The notes under the pieces are model-generated. The model ran no database searches. It saw only the letters and a program-made list of their open reading frames with translations, and had not been told where the DNA came from. 64,000 nt of DNA from Pyxicephalus adspersus (Eukaryota; Chordata; Amphibia; Anura; Pyxicephalidae): assembly GCF_032062135.1 (NCBI RefSeq), contig NC_092858.1, positions 164,568,048-164,632,047 on the forward strand. Reading direction: 5' to 3'. A program made the translations under genes and the position numbers. Positions 34,781-46,992 of the stretch are shown here, in pieces. Positions within the stretch are counted from its first letter, which is position 1. Each line of letters starts with the position of its first letter.

Positions 34781-36791
34781 TGTGTTAAGGATCTTTTCTA
34801 TGTTTTCTATTTTTTGTTGCAATTCCAAGAAGTTACACAAAGAAAACATAGATACAATGTAAATGGATGAAATAGATATATTTTGCAGCCTTGTGTCCTA
34901 GTTATATTACGATATATTTTATATAAATAATTCTGCAAATGCTTTAAATAAAATCAGCACACACAAAGACTTAATATTATTTTATAACCATAATAATAAT
35001 GCTCCTGTCAATCAATATACCAATACATTTGTGTATTATATTAACACATATATGTGGGAGTCCCCATACACATACAATGTCATGTTGTGTACACATATGG
35101 TGCCATGCTGTGTCATCCCTGCACACTCTATGGGGTGAGAGGAGGATCAGTCCCAGGAGGCTCCGCCCAGTGAAGGGTGTCACTGGTGACCCAGCTGGGT
35201 GTTGTGCTGTCTCTACCCCGTCCTTGGCATATATTGCCATAGGGATCTGTGATCACCATCAGGAATTATCGGTTCCTGTCCGGAGAAGCCGAAAAAGAGA
35301 ACTTATAACAGCTTGTAGAGTTCTCACCATCTGATATATCTATTTGTAGAGAGCAGACCACATGGAGCTGACACTGCCATGCATTGCCAGTGTTATATGA
35401 CCAACTGGACATGCTGGTTCTTATAGTGGCACATTACATGCTTAACAATTAGTTTTCTATGATCATGTTCCTGACTTGCTATGTGAAAGGTACCTGGCCT
35501 CCACCATAGTCTGGGCTCATTACAATTCAGGAAAATGTCTATTCATCCTAAATACAACTGGTGAATAATTCACTGCAAACGCTACTAATCAGCACCTTTA
35601 TTTATTGTCTCCTGGAGCAGCTCCCAATCTAATGCCCCTACCATAGCCATAGTCTAATGATCCCACCATAGCCACAGTCCTAAGTCCCTACCATAGCCAT
35701 AGTCTAATGTCCCTAATAAATGTCAGTAACAAAGTTTAGGGAAATCCTTTTTTTTTTTTTGGGGGGGGGGGGGCTAATTAACCAACCAATATATTTTTGA
35801 TATGGAAGGAGCCAACACAAAGACGGACAAAACATTCAGCAATGTTCAATTCAAGTTTTTGGGATGCCTGTGGATGTGGCCCTAGATGACTAAATCCTAT
35901 TCCTGACTGGTTCTGGAAGGGTTGGGTCCTTCAGAACCTTTGAGCACCTTGCCTGGATTTTTTTCTTCTTCTTCCCAATGGGATGAGTATATGTTTTGTA
36001 ATCCTCAGTCAGTTTTTCTTTTATCCCTTTAGTGATTATCTCTAGGAAGTGTAATCAGAACATGGGTCTTTTTCTGATACCTTTAACATTTTGAATGTCC
36101 TAATTGACATTCAGTGACAATGATCTCCAGGACACACAGAGGAGTTTAACCCTCTCAGCAGCAATAAAACTCTGAAAGAGGGTCTCAGCTTCTCTTCTCC
36201 AAAACAATTTTTTAAAATTCTTATCTGTTTCTACACTTAAAAATAAATGCAATTTGCATTTTCAAGCGCCCTGCAAGAAATCTGCAAAATGTTTCAAGTC
36301 AACACTAGCTCCTATGGGATCCCAGCATAGAATGCTGGCCAAGAAGCTCCTTCCCCCATTCATTTTTGTAAATGCATATATTAGGTGTGTATATGGTATC
36401 AGGTCTCTTTTAGGGATTTAAATTAAAAAAAAAAGTCATATTGCAAAAATGTGATAAGATGTTATTTAAAACCCCAATATTTACTAATGATAAACTGTCA
36501 ATGTCTCATAATATCCAAAGCTAACAAAGTGTCAAAACTAGTAACAAGTTCATCCATTCATGCCAAGCTCTTGTTTGATTGAGTTTAGCCCCACCTAGTG
36601 GCCATATTAGGTTGTCCGACATTTGCATTGTATGTGTTCTTGCTGAATTGCTGTATTGTTGTGGTTTATTCATCATCACTTTAAACCGTGCTCACATTTG
36701 ACTTTCTTTTAGTTTATTAAGAAATAATAGACAAAGTTTAGGAGAAGTGTAGAAATAAGTATTAAAACAATAATCTGCAGTTACATACTTT
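34781..36791. other. Upstream flank of olig2, no gene recognised
   Basis: At about 35629-35710 a ~33-bp unit (CCTACCATAGCCATAGTCTA) is repeated about three times. A T13-G13 homopolymer junction lies at 35748-35773. Otherwise the DNA looks unique, with no supported motif. Confidence 0.45.
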
Positions 36792-37014
36792 GGGCCTTAT
36801 TTATTAAAGTTCTCCAAGGCTGAAGAAGATACACTTTTATCAGTGAAGCTGGATGATCCAGAAAACCTGTAATGGATCTGGTCCAGGATTCAAAACATTT
36901 GCTAGCAAATAGCAAATTACTTTGACTAAATCCATTTCAGGTTTGCTGGATCACCCAGCTTCACTAATAAAAGTGTATCCTCTCCAGCTTTAAAGAGCTT
37001 TAAGAAATAAGGCC
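36792..37014. mobile_element. Fold-back MITE family A, copy 2
   Basis: GGGCCTTATTTATTAAAGTT and CTCCAAGGCTGAAGA at the left; CTCTCCAGCTTTAAAGAGCT and AAATAAGGCC at the right; central AATGGATCTGG. Confidence 0.85.
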
Positions 37015-37133
37015 TATTGTTAGAGCTAAAGAAAAACACAATATTCTCAGTTTACCTATTTATATGTACACAATCGTATATTGCTACCCATGCAAACAGC
37101 AAACAGTCAAAAATTATGACTGACCCAAAAAAT

Positions 37134-37419
37134 AAGTGTTTCTTGGTCTTTTTAACATAAGGGAACCCTTGAAAACAACTTTCAGGTCTTATGGAATCCC
37201 TGACAATACCAATATCCATCTCACAGTATATTAGCATGGTGGTCAGTGGGGAGAATGTCTCTTACATTGCTGGCCAATGGTAAAAATGTCACCCTTACCG
37301 ATAGCCAAAAAGGTAATTGGTGTCACTTAAATTGACCTCATTGCTCATTTCTCAAGAAACCCCTGGGAACCTTTTGAGGAACCCTGGGATTCCATGGAAC
37401 CCTGGTTGTGAAACACTGC
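37134..37419 (+). mobile_element. hAT-type element family D, compact copy
   Basis: Tips AAGTGTTTCTTGGTC and GGTTGTGAAACACTG are inverted. The interior has GTGGTCAGTGGGGAGAATGT, ATTGCTGGCCAATGG and ACCGATAGCCAAAAAGG in family order. Confidence 0.8.
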
Positions 37420-38136
37420 AAAACCTATATTCCAACAAGCTTGAATTGCACATAGATTGTACTTCCAGGACTAACCTGAAGGGGCGCTTTTTACACTTTA
37501 CAGGATGAACCATTCAATAATAAATGTTGTGGACCAGGGTAGTCCAAATCCAGTCTTAAAGGGCCATAATTTACACATGATTCTAACAGATGGCCGTAAA
37601 TGTAATAGTTTACATTGCCCGATGGAGAATCTTCCAGGTTCATGTGTTTCAGGGGCAGTAATTAATTCTCCACCAAGGAATCGGATCCACTGCTTTATAA
37701 ATAGACCCCAAAAAGTCAACAATTTCTTTTTTGCATATAAAAATTCTGTCCTATATGTGGCTTCATGGACTGGAGTTGGGCAGCTCTGTGATAAGTTAAA
37801 TGTTTATACAACATAGGGAATTTAAGATGAAGTTGGGGAAACAAAAATCTTATAGGTTTTATGCACACACAAAAAAAATATGCCAAGTTTGTATCAAGAT
37901 GAAAGTAGGGGTGTAATTTAATTTAAGGTATAAATACTGAAAAAAAGAGTTAAATATTCACTTTATTTATCCAAGCATGTAAAACGCATCTGTCCATGAT
38001 TCATTATTAAAATAAACAGATAATTGCAATTCATATTACTGTCAATCTAAAGTGAATATTCACACAAAGTTTAGGTGAAGATTCTCAATACCTTTTGGCA
38101 GCTGGATTAGACTCTGTATTGCAGAAGAGCTGACAG

Positions 38137-38184
<48 letters not shown>

Positions 38185-40194
38185 CTAATTTACTCAGGGA
38201 TTCAAGAATGCTCACACAATAAATGTGAATAGCCACTTCAATGATTTTTCACATACTATTGAATAATTGAAGTGAATCTTCACAATAGGTATTGTTTGAA
38301 CATTCTTATCTCCTTTAGTAATCACTCTCTAACACTATTATTGTCGCAAAGGGGTGATTTACTGGAGGATTTCAGGCTGTTCACTTAGAAAAGTAAATTA
38401 TCATTCTGCAAGGAATCATTCACTTACGATTATCCACTGATTGTGGTAAAAATTCATTTTGAAAAAATATTTAATCACATGTTAGGGAATGGTAAAAAAA
38501 TTAAACTTTGCTTGCACAGGATTGGATGGGTGAACTTTTAAAAATAGGAAATATTCATTATGGATTATTGTACAGCGATACGTAATATGGTGGCGCTACA
38601 TCAATACAGTTTATTATTATTATAATTATTATAATTAATAATTATATTAATTATGGATGTATAATTTGCATTTATTTTTATTTTTTTTAAACAACCCTAA
38701 TCTCTGCTAGTAAATAACCCTCAGTGTATTTAGAATTGTTCTAGCTGAGAAAGAGTTCCCTGCACAAATCAGTATTTTTAATCAAAATTGTTCCTGTTTA
38801 ATCCTTTGTTGTACCCATGGTCACCTCATTAAGTCCTTATTGATTTAGTTGATTTGTAGAAAAATAATACATATAAAATATGCAATCTGTAAATATTTTT
38901 TTTTCCATTTTGGTCTAGTTTCCTTATTTGTTTTTGTAGTAACACAATAAAAAGTACAAAAAACTAAACAAATCCAAGCTAAGCATAATATCAGGAATGT
39001 CATTGTTATGTTATTAAATGTGAGGCAACAAAATGTACATTTGTATCTACAGAAACACGAGCTGTTTTAAAAGTAAAAATGTTGAAAATTGTAAAAAAAC
39101 AAATTGTATTCTGGTTTGTTCATTCTTTTTGTCTTTAGACTTCATAAATCCTATAGATTGTAAGCTCTTCTGGGCAGGGTCCTCTCCCCTCATGTATAAT
39201 TGTTTGTGTGTTTTTTTATTTAGAAACAACACTGGCAAATAGACCAGAATGACAGGTTTAGGTGAGTATAATTTGCTTTACAACAAGGTAAGAAAATCAT
39301 TTTGGAAGGGGAGTTGTTGTTGTCCATAGATGAGTTTTTCCATTAACATTAATAAGCAGCTGAACCAGCTAAATGCATAATACAAACGCACATATGTGAA
39401 CTTTGCTCCAAAGGATTGGTGTTTCTGTCCAGTCTATTCTGTGATTCCAACACAGGGAAGATTTTTGGAAGCTTCCTATCCTGCAGATACAACAGGAAGT
39501 AAAAAGAAAGTTCACCAAAATGAGATGAAATAATTTCTTTGTCTTTTCTCAGTAGAACCCTGTCTATCAATAATTACCAATATACAAGAAAGACTAAAAC
39601 TTTCCACCTTATTAGTGAAAAGCTGATATGAGTTCTAACATTGCCAATCCATCCATAAAATTTTGGAAAAATGTTCTACTTTAAATACATGCTCAACTTG
39701 GAATGTCCAGGTATGCATTGATGATGGCTTCACTCTTTGCATTGCAGAAACAGACTTGCTGCACTCTTGCATAGCTGTGCACAGTAATAGACTACCATGC
39801 TGATAGGAAACTAAAGAATAGCAGAAAGATCATCTAATCGCTGTGCTGCTTCTTCTTTTCCCTTTCTATTACCAGGATGACCTGGGCTCAAAGGAAGTAG
39901 GTTGAATAATTCTGGCCATCATTGACTGTATAGAGAACAGAAAAAGTACTGCATGGGAAATCTGTGAACTGAAGGTGAAATATTGCAGCAAATCTGTTTT
40001 AGATGTTCTTTGTTAATATATACTTTTTTGGGCAAATTATTTTGTTTTATTGGCTGCAGTTCTTCTTTAAGGCACTAAAAGTTGTGACTTGCCTAAGGTG
40101 CGCAGCCAAAACATTTTCTTTTAGAACAGGGAATAAGGATTAGCAACCTTGTCAGGGAGAGAATTTCAGTCCAGTTTGACCCTTCAATTATCTA
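37420..40194. other. Intergenic with MITE-like traces and microsatellites
   Basis: 37520-37715 and 38190-38500 contain frog MITE-like text (GAATCTTCCAGGTTCATGTG; GAAGTGAATCTTCACAAT). An (AT)n run lies at 38143-38182. A SINE-tail remnant lies at 38571-38640 (TGTACAGCGATACGTAATAT) and another at 39152-39212 (ATAGATTGTAAGCTCTTCTG). No gene is recognised. Confidence 0.45.
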
Positions 40195-41453
40195 CGAGGG
40201 GGTTCTGAGAAGTTCCTGGCTTTGCCCCCTTCCAGATGAAATAGAAAAATGAGTGTGGGGGCATATGACAGCCTAATATCTTAGTATGTAACTGTGAAAA
40301 TATCAGGTTATTGCGATTCTTAAAACTGTTTTTTCTTTTAATGAGAAGCTGTAATGGCAGAGGCACAAGCAAGTTTCACGTTGTTGGAGTTACGGGCCGT
40401 CATGAAGTTTTTGTTTCTCCAGGGAAAGTCATTAAAGAACATTCACACTGAGATATCACAAACACTGGGGGAGAAGTGACCTTCCTACAGCACTGTCAAA
40501 ACCTGGATATCTCGTTTCAGGACTGGGCATTTTATAGTTGAAAATGAGCCCCGCAGTGGGCGCCCCCCAACCTCAACTGACCCGGCAACCTGTGATGCTG
40601 TCCATGAGCTGCTTATTGAGGACCGGCGAATATCCGCAAAAAATATAGCCCAGATACTTGAAAATTCACGGGAGCGTGTTGAGTTTGTTATCACCACTAT
40701 CCTAGACATGCGCAAGCTTTCAGTGAAGTGGGTGCCGAAATGTTTGAACAGTGATCAGAAGAAGGAACAAGTTGAAGCATCCAAAGCCGTTTTGGCCCAT
40801 TTTGAAGCTGCACAGGACTTTTTGGCTAGGTTAGTGACTGAGGATGAAACCTGGCTCCACATCTATGATCCTGAAACCAAGGAACAGTCATAGGAAAGGC
40901 GCCACAGTGGGTCCCTGCGGCCAAAGAGGTTCCAAACCCAGAAAATAGTCATGGGGTCTGTTTTCTGGGACAAAGACGGTATTCTGTTGGTGGACTACCT
41001 ACCACAGGGCTCTAGTATCACCGGACAGTATTATGCTAACCTCCTGGACCAGATGAAGGAGGCAATTGCTGTGGAAAGTTGACCAAAAGGGATCCTTTTT
41101 TTGCAGAACAATGCACCTGTGCATATGTCCAACTTTGTGGCTGCCAAATTGAACACCTTGGGTTTCCAATTGGTCCACCATCCCCCCTACTCACCTGACC
41201 TGGCCCCTTTAAACTAATATCTGTTCCGGAATTTAAAGAAACACCTGAGGGGGTAATGTTTTGAGGACATTTCTGACGTCAAAATTGCTGCTGAGAGCTG
41301 GTTTGTGGCCCAACCAAAGGACTTTTATTTAAACGATCTAGAAAAGCTGCAACTACGCTGTACCAAGTGCATCAGTCTCAGGGGGGAATATGTTTAATAA
41401 ATGTGTTATTTCATAATTCTGGGCAAAGCCAGGAACTTCTCAGCACCCCCTTG
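40195..41453 (+). mobile_element. Tc1/mariner-superfamily element (mariner, DD34D type)
   Basis: A 1259-bp element with ~33-bp terminal inverted repeats: left tip CGAGGGGGTTCTGAGAAGTT at 40195 onwards, right tip (reading inward) CAAGGGGGTGCTGAGAAGTT ending at 41453. A TA dinucleotide precedes the left end; the right flank is TC, so the duplicated TA has decayed on that side. Length and organisation are those of a complete mariner with one transposase gene. Confidence 0.93.
40354..41397 (+). pseudogene. Mariner transposase, inactivated by five stop codons
   Basis: One frame of 347 codons runs from an ATG at 40354 to a TAA at 41395-41397 without a frameshift. It is broken by in-frame stops at codons 42 (TGA), 180 (TAG), 243 (TGA), 288 (TAA) and 301 (TAA). 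Family features seen: an N-terminal helix-turn-helix region, SGRPPTS at about codons 68-74, VTEDETWLHIYDPETK carrying the first catalytic Asp (codon 164), a NNAPVH motif where the family has DNAPVH (codon 252 is Asn), and SPDLAPLN where the third catalytic Asp is expected 34 residues on (codon 287 is Asn). So two of the three catalytic acids are also lost. Known role of the family: cut-and-paste transposition at TA sites. This copy is a fossil. Confidence 0.93.
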
Positions 41454-42009
41454 TCCCCATGTCCCTACTGCACACTGTCCCTTGACTTTATGTCTAGTGA
41501 AACCATTCAATACAAGAAGTGAAAGTAAATCTCTTTAACACAGCTGTGAATAGCAGGAAAACCTGACTAGGGTTCCAATGTTTTCCCACTTTACTGAAAA
41601 TTAAAAAACTTTTGGCTGGACCCTTCAAAGCACATCCCACGCATAAATATTATCTAAAAATGTAAAGAATACAAAATAGTGTAAATGAAGTTTCCCCTGT
41701 ATCTATACCAATATAACACACAACAACCATTTATCTTTATGTTTCTACTCTGCATCAGCAACAAACTGGTTAAGCCCCAGAATAAAATGTTTTTTTTTTC
41801 CGTGCAAATTAGAAAAAAAAATGCTCTGGGTTTCATGAGAATCATATTGCAGCAGCACAAGACAAGAAAACTAATTACTGTCTTTGGGTCTCCATGATCC
41901 CCCCCTTCCTTATAATGAGCTGGATATCCCTGAACTGTTTAGGTGACATTTAGATAAATAATGCAAAGATTTGAGACATTTCCATATTCCTTCTTTAATG
42001 TCTCCCTTG
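41454..42009. other. Intergenic, nothing recognised
   Basis: AT-rich, with overlapping chance frames on both strands at 41654-41897. Confidence 0.4.
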
Positions 42010-42200
42010 CCTGAGACTTAATCCAAGTTTCCTCGGCATTTATTACTGTTTGTTACACTAACAAGTGAGATTAGGAGAATTCTAATGAAGGCGTGCAGTG
42101 GCAAACGGTCTGATTAAAATGCCATTATAAGAGTTGCATGAATTTATGCGGCCGATTAGCATAATCTATTTAGCACGAGTAAACACAAACAGAAGGAGCG
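42010..42200. promoter_or_regulatory. Candidate conserved regulatory island
   Basis: Non-repetitive, with motif-dense text: TGAGACTTAATCC, GGTCTGATTAAAATG, TTATGCGGCCGATTAGC, ATAATCTATTTAGC. It lies about 9.3 kb upstream of the olig2 promoter. The call rests on appearance. Confidence 0.35.
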
Positions 42201-42807
42201 GTGTGTGCGCACTTACTTGACGGCTAGGCCGGAGATGGAAATGAAGGCAGATACAATGTAAATATGTAAATATCTTATTATATACTTTATATCTGAGCTC
42301 CTTATCCCCGGCTCTGTTTGGGAGTTCTTATCTCTGTATTAGTTTAGGGATATAACTTTTTTTTTCTGTTTGGAGGACTGTAGTTTTTGTTTTTTTACTT
42401 TATCTGTTTTTTTTAGGCCATCTGCTGAGACGAGGAGTAAAACAATACGTCCTACTGAAAACCGGACATGTTGGGTTCAACCTTTGACATTGCAGAAGGC
42501 AAAAGATTGTGTTTTACAGTCCTTCGGGTGTTCATAGGGAAAGCACAGCTGTCATTGCAATAAAGTAAAAGTCATGAATGATATGGGGGCAGCCATTGCT
42601 GGACTTCTTATTTCAAAAATGCTAAATGCCTGGCAGTGTTTGGCTTCAGTACTTTTGAATCTTGAACCTGGAAATGTCAGAAATGTGGGAATTTCTTATA
42701 GACGGAACTGGTTTTACTATTCTACCAAATTCTTGACATTGAGGTGAGAACATAATCAAGATACTAATAATTCTTAGGCTTATTCAATACCACCTACAAC
42801 ATCTAAT
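42201..42807. other. Intergenic, nothing recognised
   Basis: T-rich tracts at 42357-42420. No supported feature. Confidence 0.4.
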
Positions 42808-43142
42808 TTGACCTTTTTCTTTTTTGGAAGGGATATACTGGAAAGGTCTCATTCCCACCATCTCTTTCCCTTTCCATCTCCTTCCCTGCTTCCTCCCACG
42901 TACCTTTTTTCCCTCCCTATCCATTTCCTTTTTCCTTTTTCTATTTTCGAAATATTTAACTTAACCACAAAATTATTCTTTGCAACCTCAATGGTTATAG
43001 ATCTTGGTAATTTTACCTTCTTTCCTATTTCATGGTATTGGTTCAAATTTTATTGTACTTTTTTCAGACGCTTGACTCCTGATGATTGGCTTTTGTGTCA
43101 ATGTTATATCATTGTTTTAATTGCAATAAAAATTAAAGTTAA
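42808..43142 (+). mobile_element. Possible LINE 3' end
   Basis: A pyrimidine-rich stretch (42848-42950) is followed by GACGCTTGACTCCTGATGAT and a tail with AATTGCAATAAAAATTAAAG. This resembles 3' UTRs of frog L1-like LINEs. The 120-codon frame through it shows no reverse-transcriptase motif. The family is not assigned. Confidence 0.3.
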
Positions 43143-43553
43143 CAAAAGTTGGAAATTCTTATTTCATTAGTCGACAGCATTGAAAGCAATGACAAATAGG
43201 GGACTAACCTTCCTAATGCCAAAAAAAAAAAAAAGAGATCGCTCACGTTTTTTTCTTATGACAAAAACTTATAGGAAAAAAGTAAAATACTTTGGAAAAC
43301 AACTTTAATTTATTTCTAGGCTCAACTCAAAAAAGTTGGGTGCTCAGAATGATCATTGTCTACTATGTGACCCCCACCATTTCCAATCCTCATTTCCATT
43401 ACTCTTTTTTTTTACATTAACATTTTGCATAGTGTTATACATCTATTTATATTACTGGAAAACTTTTCTAAAGCCAACTGTGTCAAAAAGATTTCTTTCC
43501 AGCCACTTCCTACTCTACTGTACAAAAGGCCAAATATTTAGTATGGGGCAATA

Positions 43554-43590
<37 letters not shown>
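43554..43590. repeat. (AT)n microsatellite
   Basis: Alternating AT, with TATGT at its left edge. Confidence 0.9.
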
Positions 43591-43592
<2 letters not shown>

Positions 43593-44133
43593 TCAGTACA
43601 CTGATATAAATGATCATATACCGATCATATCTTTATGATCAGTTTGATTAATATTTTTTTATTAGTGCCAATTTATGTTAATTATTAACAAACTTTATAA
43701 TTAAAGTGCCAACCTACTATGCAGAGCTATACAATAAAATGCAAACAGTGACACAGAAGAAAGAACACTGCAAGATCTACTCACAGATTGATTTCCTATT
43801 GCAGAATTTATATTGCCATTTTGCTAAACTTCTGAGTGTCAGAACTACCTGTCCCCAGAGAAGAAGGTCACTATTTAAACCTGTCCTAAAGGATACTGCT
43901 AGTGGTATTAAAAATATCAAAAATCAAATCAAAATTAAACCTTCATGTTGTTAGAAATGCATTGGTACAGTTACCGTCACCTTGTTGGAACATCCTATGA
44001 ACAGGTATGTCCACGTGGATCAATAGCTCCCGTTTATGGCAATGGGGAAGGAAGGTTGGAGGTAATAGTCGTCTAGGTTTTGTTCTCCTAAAAGGCTTTT
44101 GTGGGTCTGTTATGTGCCGTCTTACAGACAATT
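43591..44133. other. Intergenic, nothing recognised
   Basis: No feature is supported; a possible decayed SINE tail at 43707-43750 is too weak to call. Confidence 0.35.
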
Positions 44134-44346
44134 GGCCTGATTTATCAAAGCTCTTCAAGGCTGGAGAAGATACACTTTTATCAGTGAAGCTGGGTGATCC
44201 AGCAAACCTGGAATGGATTTCTTAAAAGTCATGTGCTATTTGTTAGCAAATATTTTCAATCCTGGACCAGATCCATTCCAGATTTGCTGAATCACTCAGC
44301 TTCACTGTTGAAAGTTTACTCTCTCCAGCTTTCATAAATCAGGCCC
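44134..44346. mobile_element. Fold-back MITE family A, copy 3
   Basis: GGCCTGATTTATCAAAGCTC and TTCAAGGCTGGAGA at the left; CTCTCCAGCTTTCATAAATC and AGGCCC at the right. Confidence 0.85.
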
Positions 44347-44460
44347 AATGAATCAGGCTATACTATACAAGAAGACTGCTATCTAATGTCTATGGGCACC
44401 TATAGAAAAAAATCAACTCTAAATATAGGTTGTAAGTTTGTCATGTTCAATTGTCCAAAT

Positions 44461-44715
44461 CAGCCATTTCAATCCTATTACTCTTGAGAAATCTTTAAAA
44501 TAATTTTCAGGTATCAGAGAACCCGTGGTATAACCATTTAATTAACATGGGTAAGAAAATTACCTTTACAGACAGCCAACAAAGTCCTTGGATGGCTCTG
44601 CCAAGTGGTGTTGGCCCCTGAACTATACAGGCATCATCTTATGAGAGGTCAACCAGACACAGCTCAAGGAACTCCTCATAACATCTGGAGGAACCTTGGT
44701 TGGTCTATATGGTTA
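44461..44715. mobile_element. Decayed hAT family D copy
   Basis: Contains ATAATTTTCAGGTATCAGAG, ACCTTTACAGACAGCCAACA and CTGGAGGAACCTTGGTTGG in family order. Both tips are poorly preserved. Confidence 0.45.
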
Positions 44716-44902
44716 CAATGAACTCTTTAGTTCTGGGGTCAACACCACATCTAAATAAATGTTATTATTCCTGAAAAAACAGGCAGATCAGTGTTCATAA
44801 CTATAGAAATGACATAACAAATGTTATTCAAATAGAAAATCTTCAATAATATGGGGTATACTACTTTTATCAATTATATGATATATTATTGTTATTATAT
44901 GT

Positions 44903-45205
44903 GAGCAGCACAGTGGCTCAGATGTTAGCAGTCTGGCCTTTGTAGCGCTGGTTCCCTGGTTCAAATCTCAGCCAGGGCATTATCTGCATGGAATTTGCAG
45001 GTTCTCCCCCTATTTTGTGGGTTTCCTCCCACATCCCCAAAACATGCAGTTAGGTTAACTGGCTTACCCCAAAATTGACATACGACTGAGGTAAGGACAT
45101 TAAATTCTGAGCTCTTTTGAGAGAGAGCTAGTGACATGACAATGGACTTTGTACAGCACTGCGTAATATGTTGGCGCTATATAAATACTGGGTAATAATA
45201 ATTAT
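44903..45205 (+). mobile_element. tRNA-derived SINE, full length
   Basis: The head GAGCAGCACAGTGGCTCAGA contains a pol III A box (TGGCTCAGATG, 44914-44924), and GGTTCAAATCT at 44958-44968 is the B box, 33 bases on. A conserved body follows (TGGAATTTGCAGGTTCTCCC, ACATGCAGTTAGGTTAACTG). The 3' tail TGTACAGCACTGCGTAATAT with GTTGGCGCTATATAAATACT ends in an ATAAT microsatellite. The tail is shared with the solo tails elsewhere in the window, suggesting a common LINE partner or truncated copies. Confidence 0.9.
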
Positions 45206-46575
45206 TATATATGATTTGCTAATTTGTAACAAATAAAATTATCTCCATGAATCAGCCAGCTATGATTTTCCAAAGCTATCCCAAATTTAAAATGCTGGCG
45301 CCCTAGCTTTCTTTTCTCTACTGAAAAAAAAACATTTTTTTTCTATCCATGTTGCTGCAAATTTTTCTTTGTCTTCAAAGTGGGAAGTGAGGGGAAACCT
45401 CTCTAAACTGATGTTTTATCTTTTCCTTACTATATCCAAAACTAAGAAAAGATTTGGGCTGCAATACACTTTAGGCCAGTTGCAGGACACCTTTCTCTGG
45501 GGTTTGCTAGCTTTGCAATCCTGTTGTTATGCTAATTTCTTTTCAATTTTAGAATAGGTAATGCCTTGCTATTATATAAATGGGGCTATTAGCAGACTGA
45601 TTACAGAGCAGAGTTCTGGCCTTCAGCTGCTTTTCTTTACCAGTTGTATTTATTGCTAAGTTGTACCGTATTGAAGGAACCTTCTGCCATTTTTTAGGAA
45701 AATGTTTACTTATCTTTAACTTTTTCCAAAAACCATACTCACATTTCTATCTTTTTCACCATCCTGCGGCTTCTTCCCAGGTTCTGCACCACCACATTTT
45801 TCATTGTTATTTCCGGTGCCTTGGTGGTGGCAGCGCCCGATCTCGCTCTGCACATGTGGGCACCATATCATCAAGGGGCATTCAACACAATCATTTGATC
45901 TCACTTCCACCTAAAAGACAATATTATATTATTGTACTGCAGATGGTATCTACGTTAGCTGTAAACTGATTTTTCCTTTTTAAGGAAAACAGTAGGGGCA
46001 AAGCAGATGAATTTTAAAATTGTTGCTTGGGCTAGAACAAGAATCAGTCTAGAAAAGAACTGGTTGCAAAGAAAAAGTTTCACCAGCCCATGATTGATTA
46101 GTGAGAATAATAATAATTAGAAAATACCTGGTACCATAGTAAGGTGGGGGGGCAAATGACTTAATACCCTTCATTTACCATGACAGTGATGCCCCTTGAA
46201 GGCAGGTAGAAAGTCGCATTTGTGTATCAGCTTCAGTTCTTATTTGGAGATTACATATCACTTGTTATATTAACTCTCAGTGACTCAAGAGAGTGGAAAA
46301 CAATCCCTTGTAGATATGTGCACCTGGATAGGTAGATATGTGCACCTGGATAGCCCACATTAAAGTGAACTTGTTGCTTTGCCCTACAAGTGTAAAGCAA
46401 AGATTAACCTTAAAAAGATCCATTACTAAGTAAAAACATGCCATTAAAAGCAAAAAATAATTCAGTATTTGGATGTGTATGTCAGTATTTGGATGTGTAC
46501 GTGCAGGTTTACATTGTTTACTAGCTTTGACTATCCCAGAAAATGTTTATTACCTGCCACAGATACAGTTCACCC
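45206..46575. other. Intergenic, no gene recognised
   Basis: A possible degraded MITE C segment lies at 45735-45950. A 30-bp direct duplication containing GATAGGTAGATATGTGCACC is at about 46310-46352, and a GTCAGTATTTGGATGTGTA duplication at about 46463-46500. Confidence 0.4.
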
Positions 46576-46992
46576 TAAAGCTAGGTACACACGTGCAATA
46601 ATTTTTGTTAGAAAAGGAACAATTATGCACGATTATATTTGAATGATATTATTGTACACAGTTCTGTACATGCTGTAACAATACAATCGTTCAAATATAA
46701 TCCACCAATAGTGTACACATGCTAGATACGATTGTTTGAACGATGCAGGAAGTAACGTGTACAGGTGAAAAGTGTACTGCCGAACCATCCACAATCACTG
46801 AACGATCGTACACATAATAAATGGCGAACGATCGTCATGCAATCAGATCTGCCGAGATGGTCCTTCATTTCCAGCGACAATCCTCGTTCACTGGCGTCCT
46901 TGTGCACCTTTTTGTTAACGATTATCGCGCGAACGGTCATCATTAGTTGTTAGTTTCCAATGATAATTATCAGACAGGTGCACGCAGCTTTA
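46576..46992. mobile_element. MITE family B, copy 3
   Basis: TAAAGCTAGGTACACACGTG and CAATAATT at the left; ATAATTATCAGACAGGTGCA and CGCAGCTTTA at the right; flanked by TA. The interior is rich in CGATCGT-type palindromes. Confidence 0.85.

Noticed and set aside
40708..40893. 61-codon open frame as a separate small gene
   Set aside because: It is the piece between stop codons of the dead mariner transposase.
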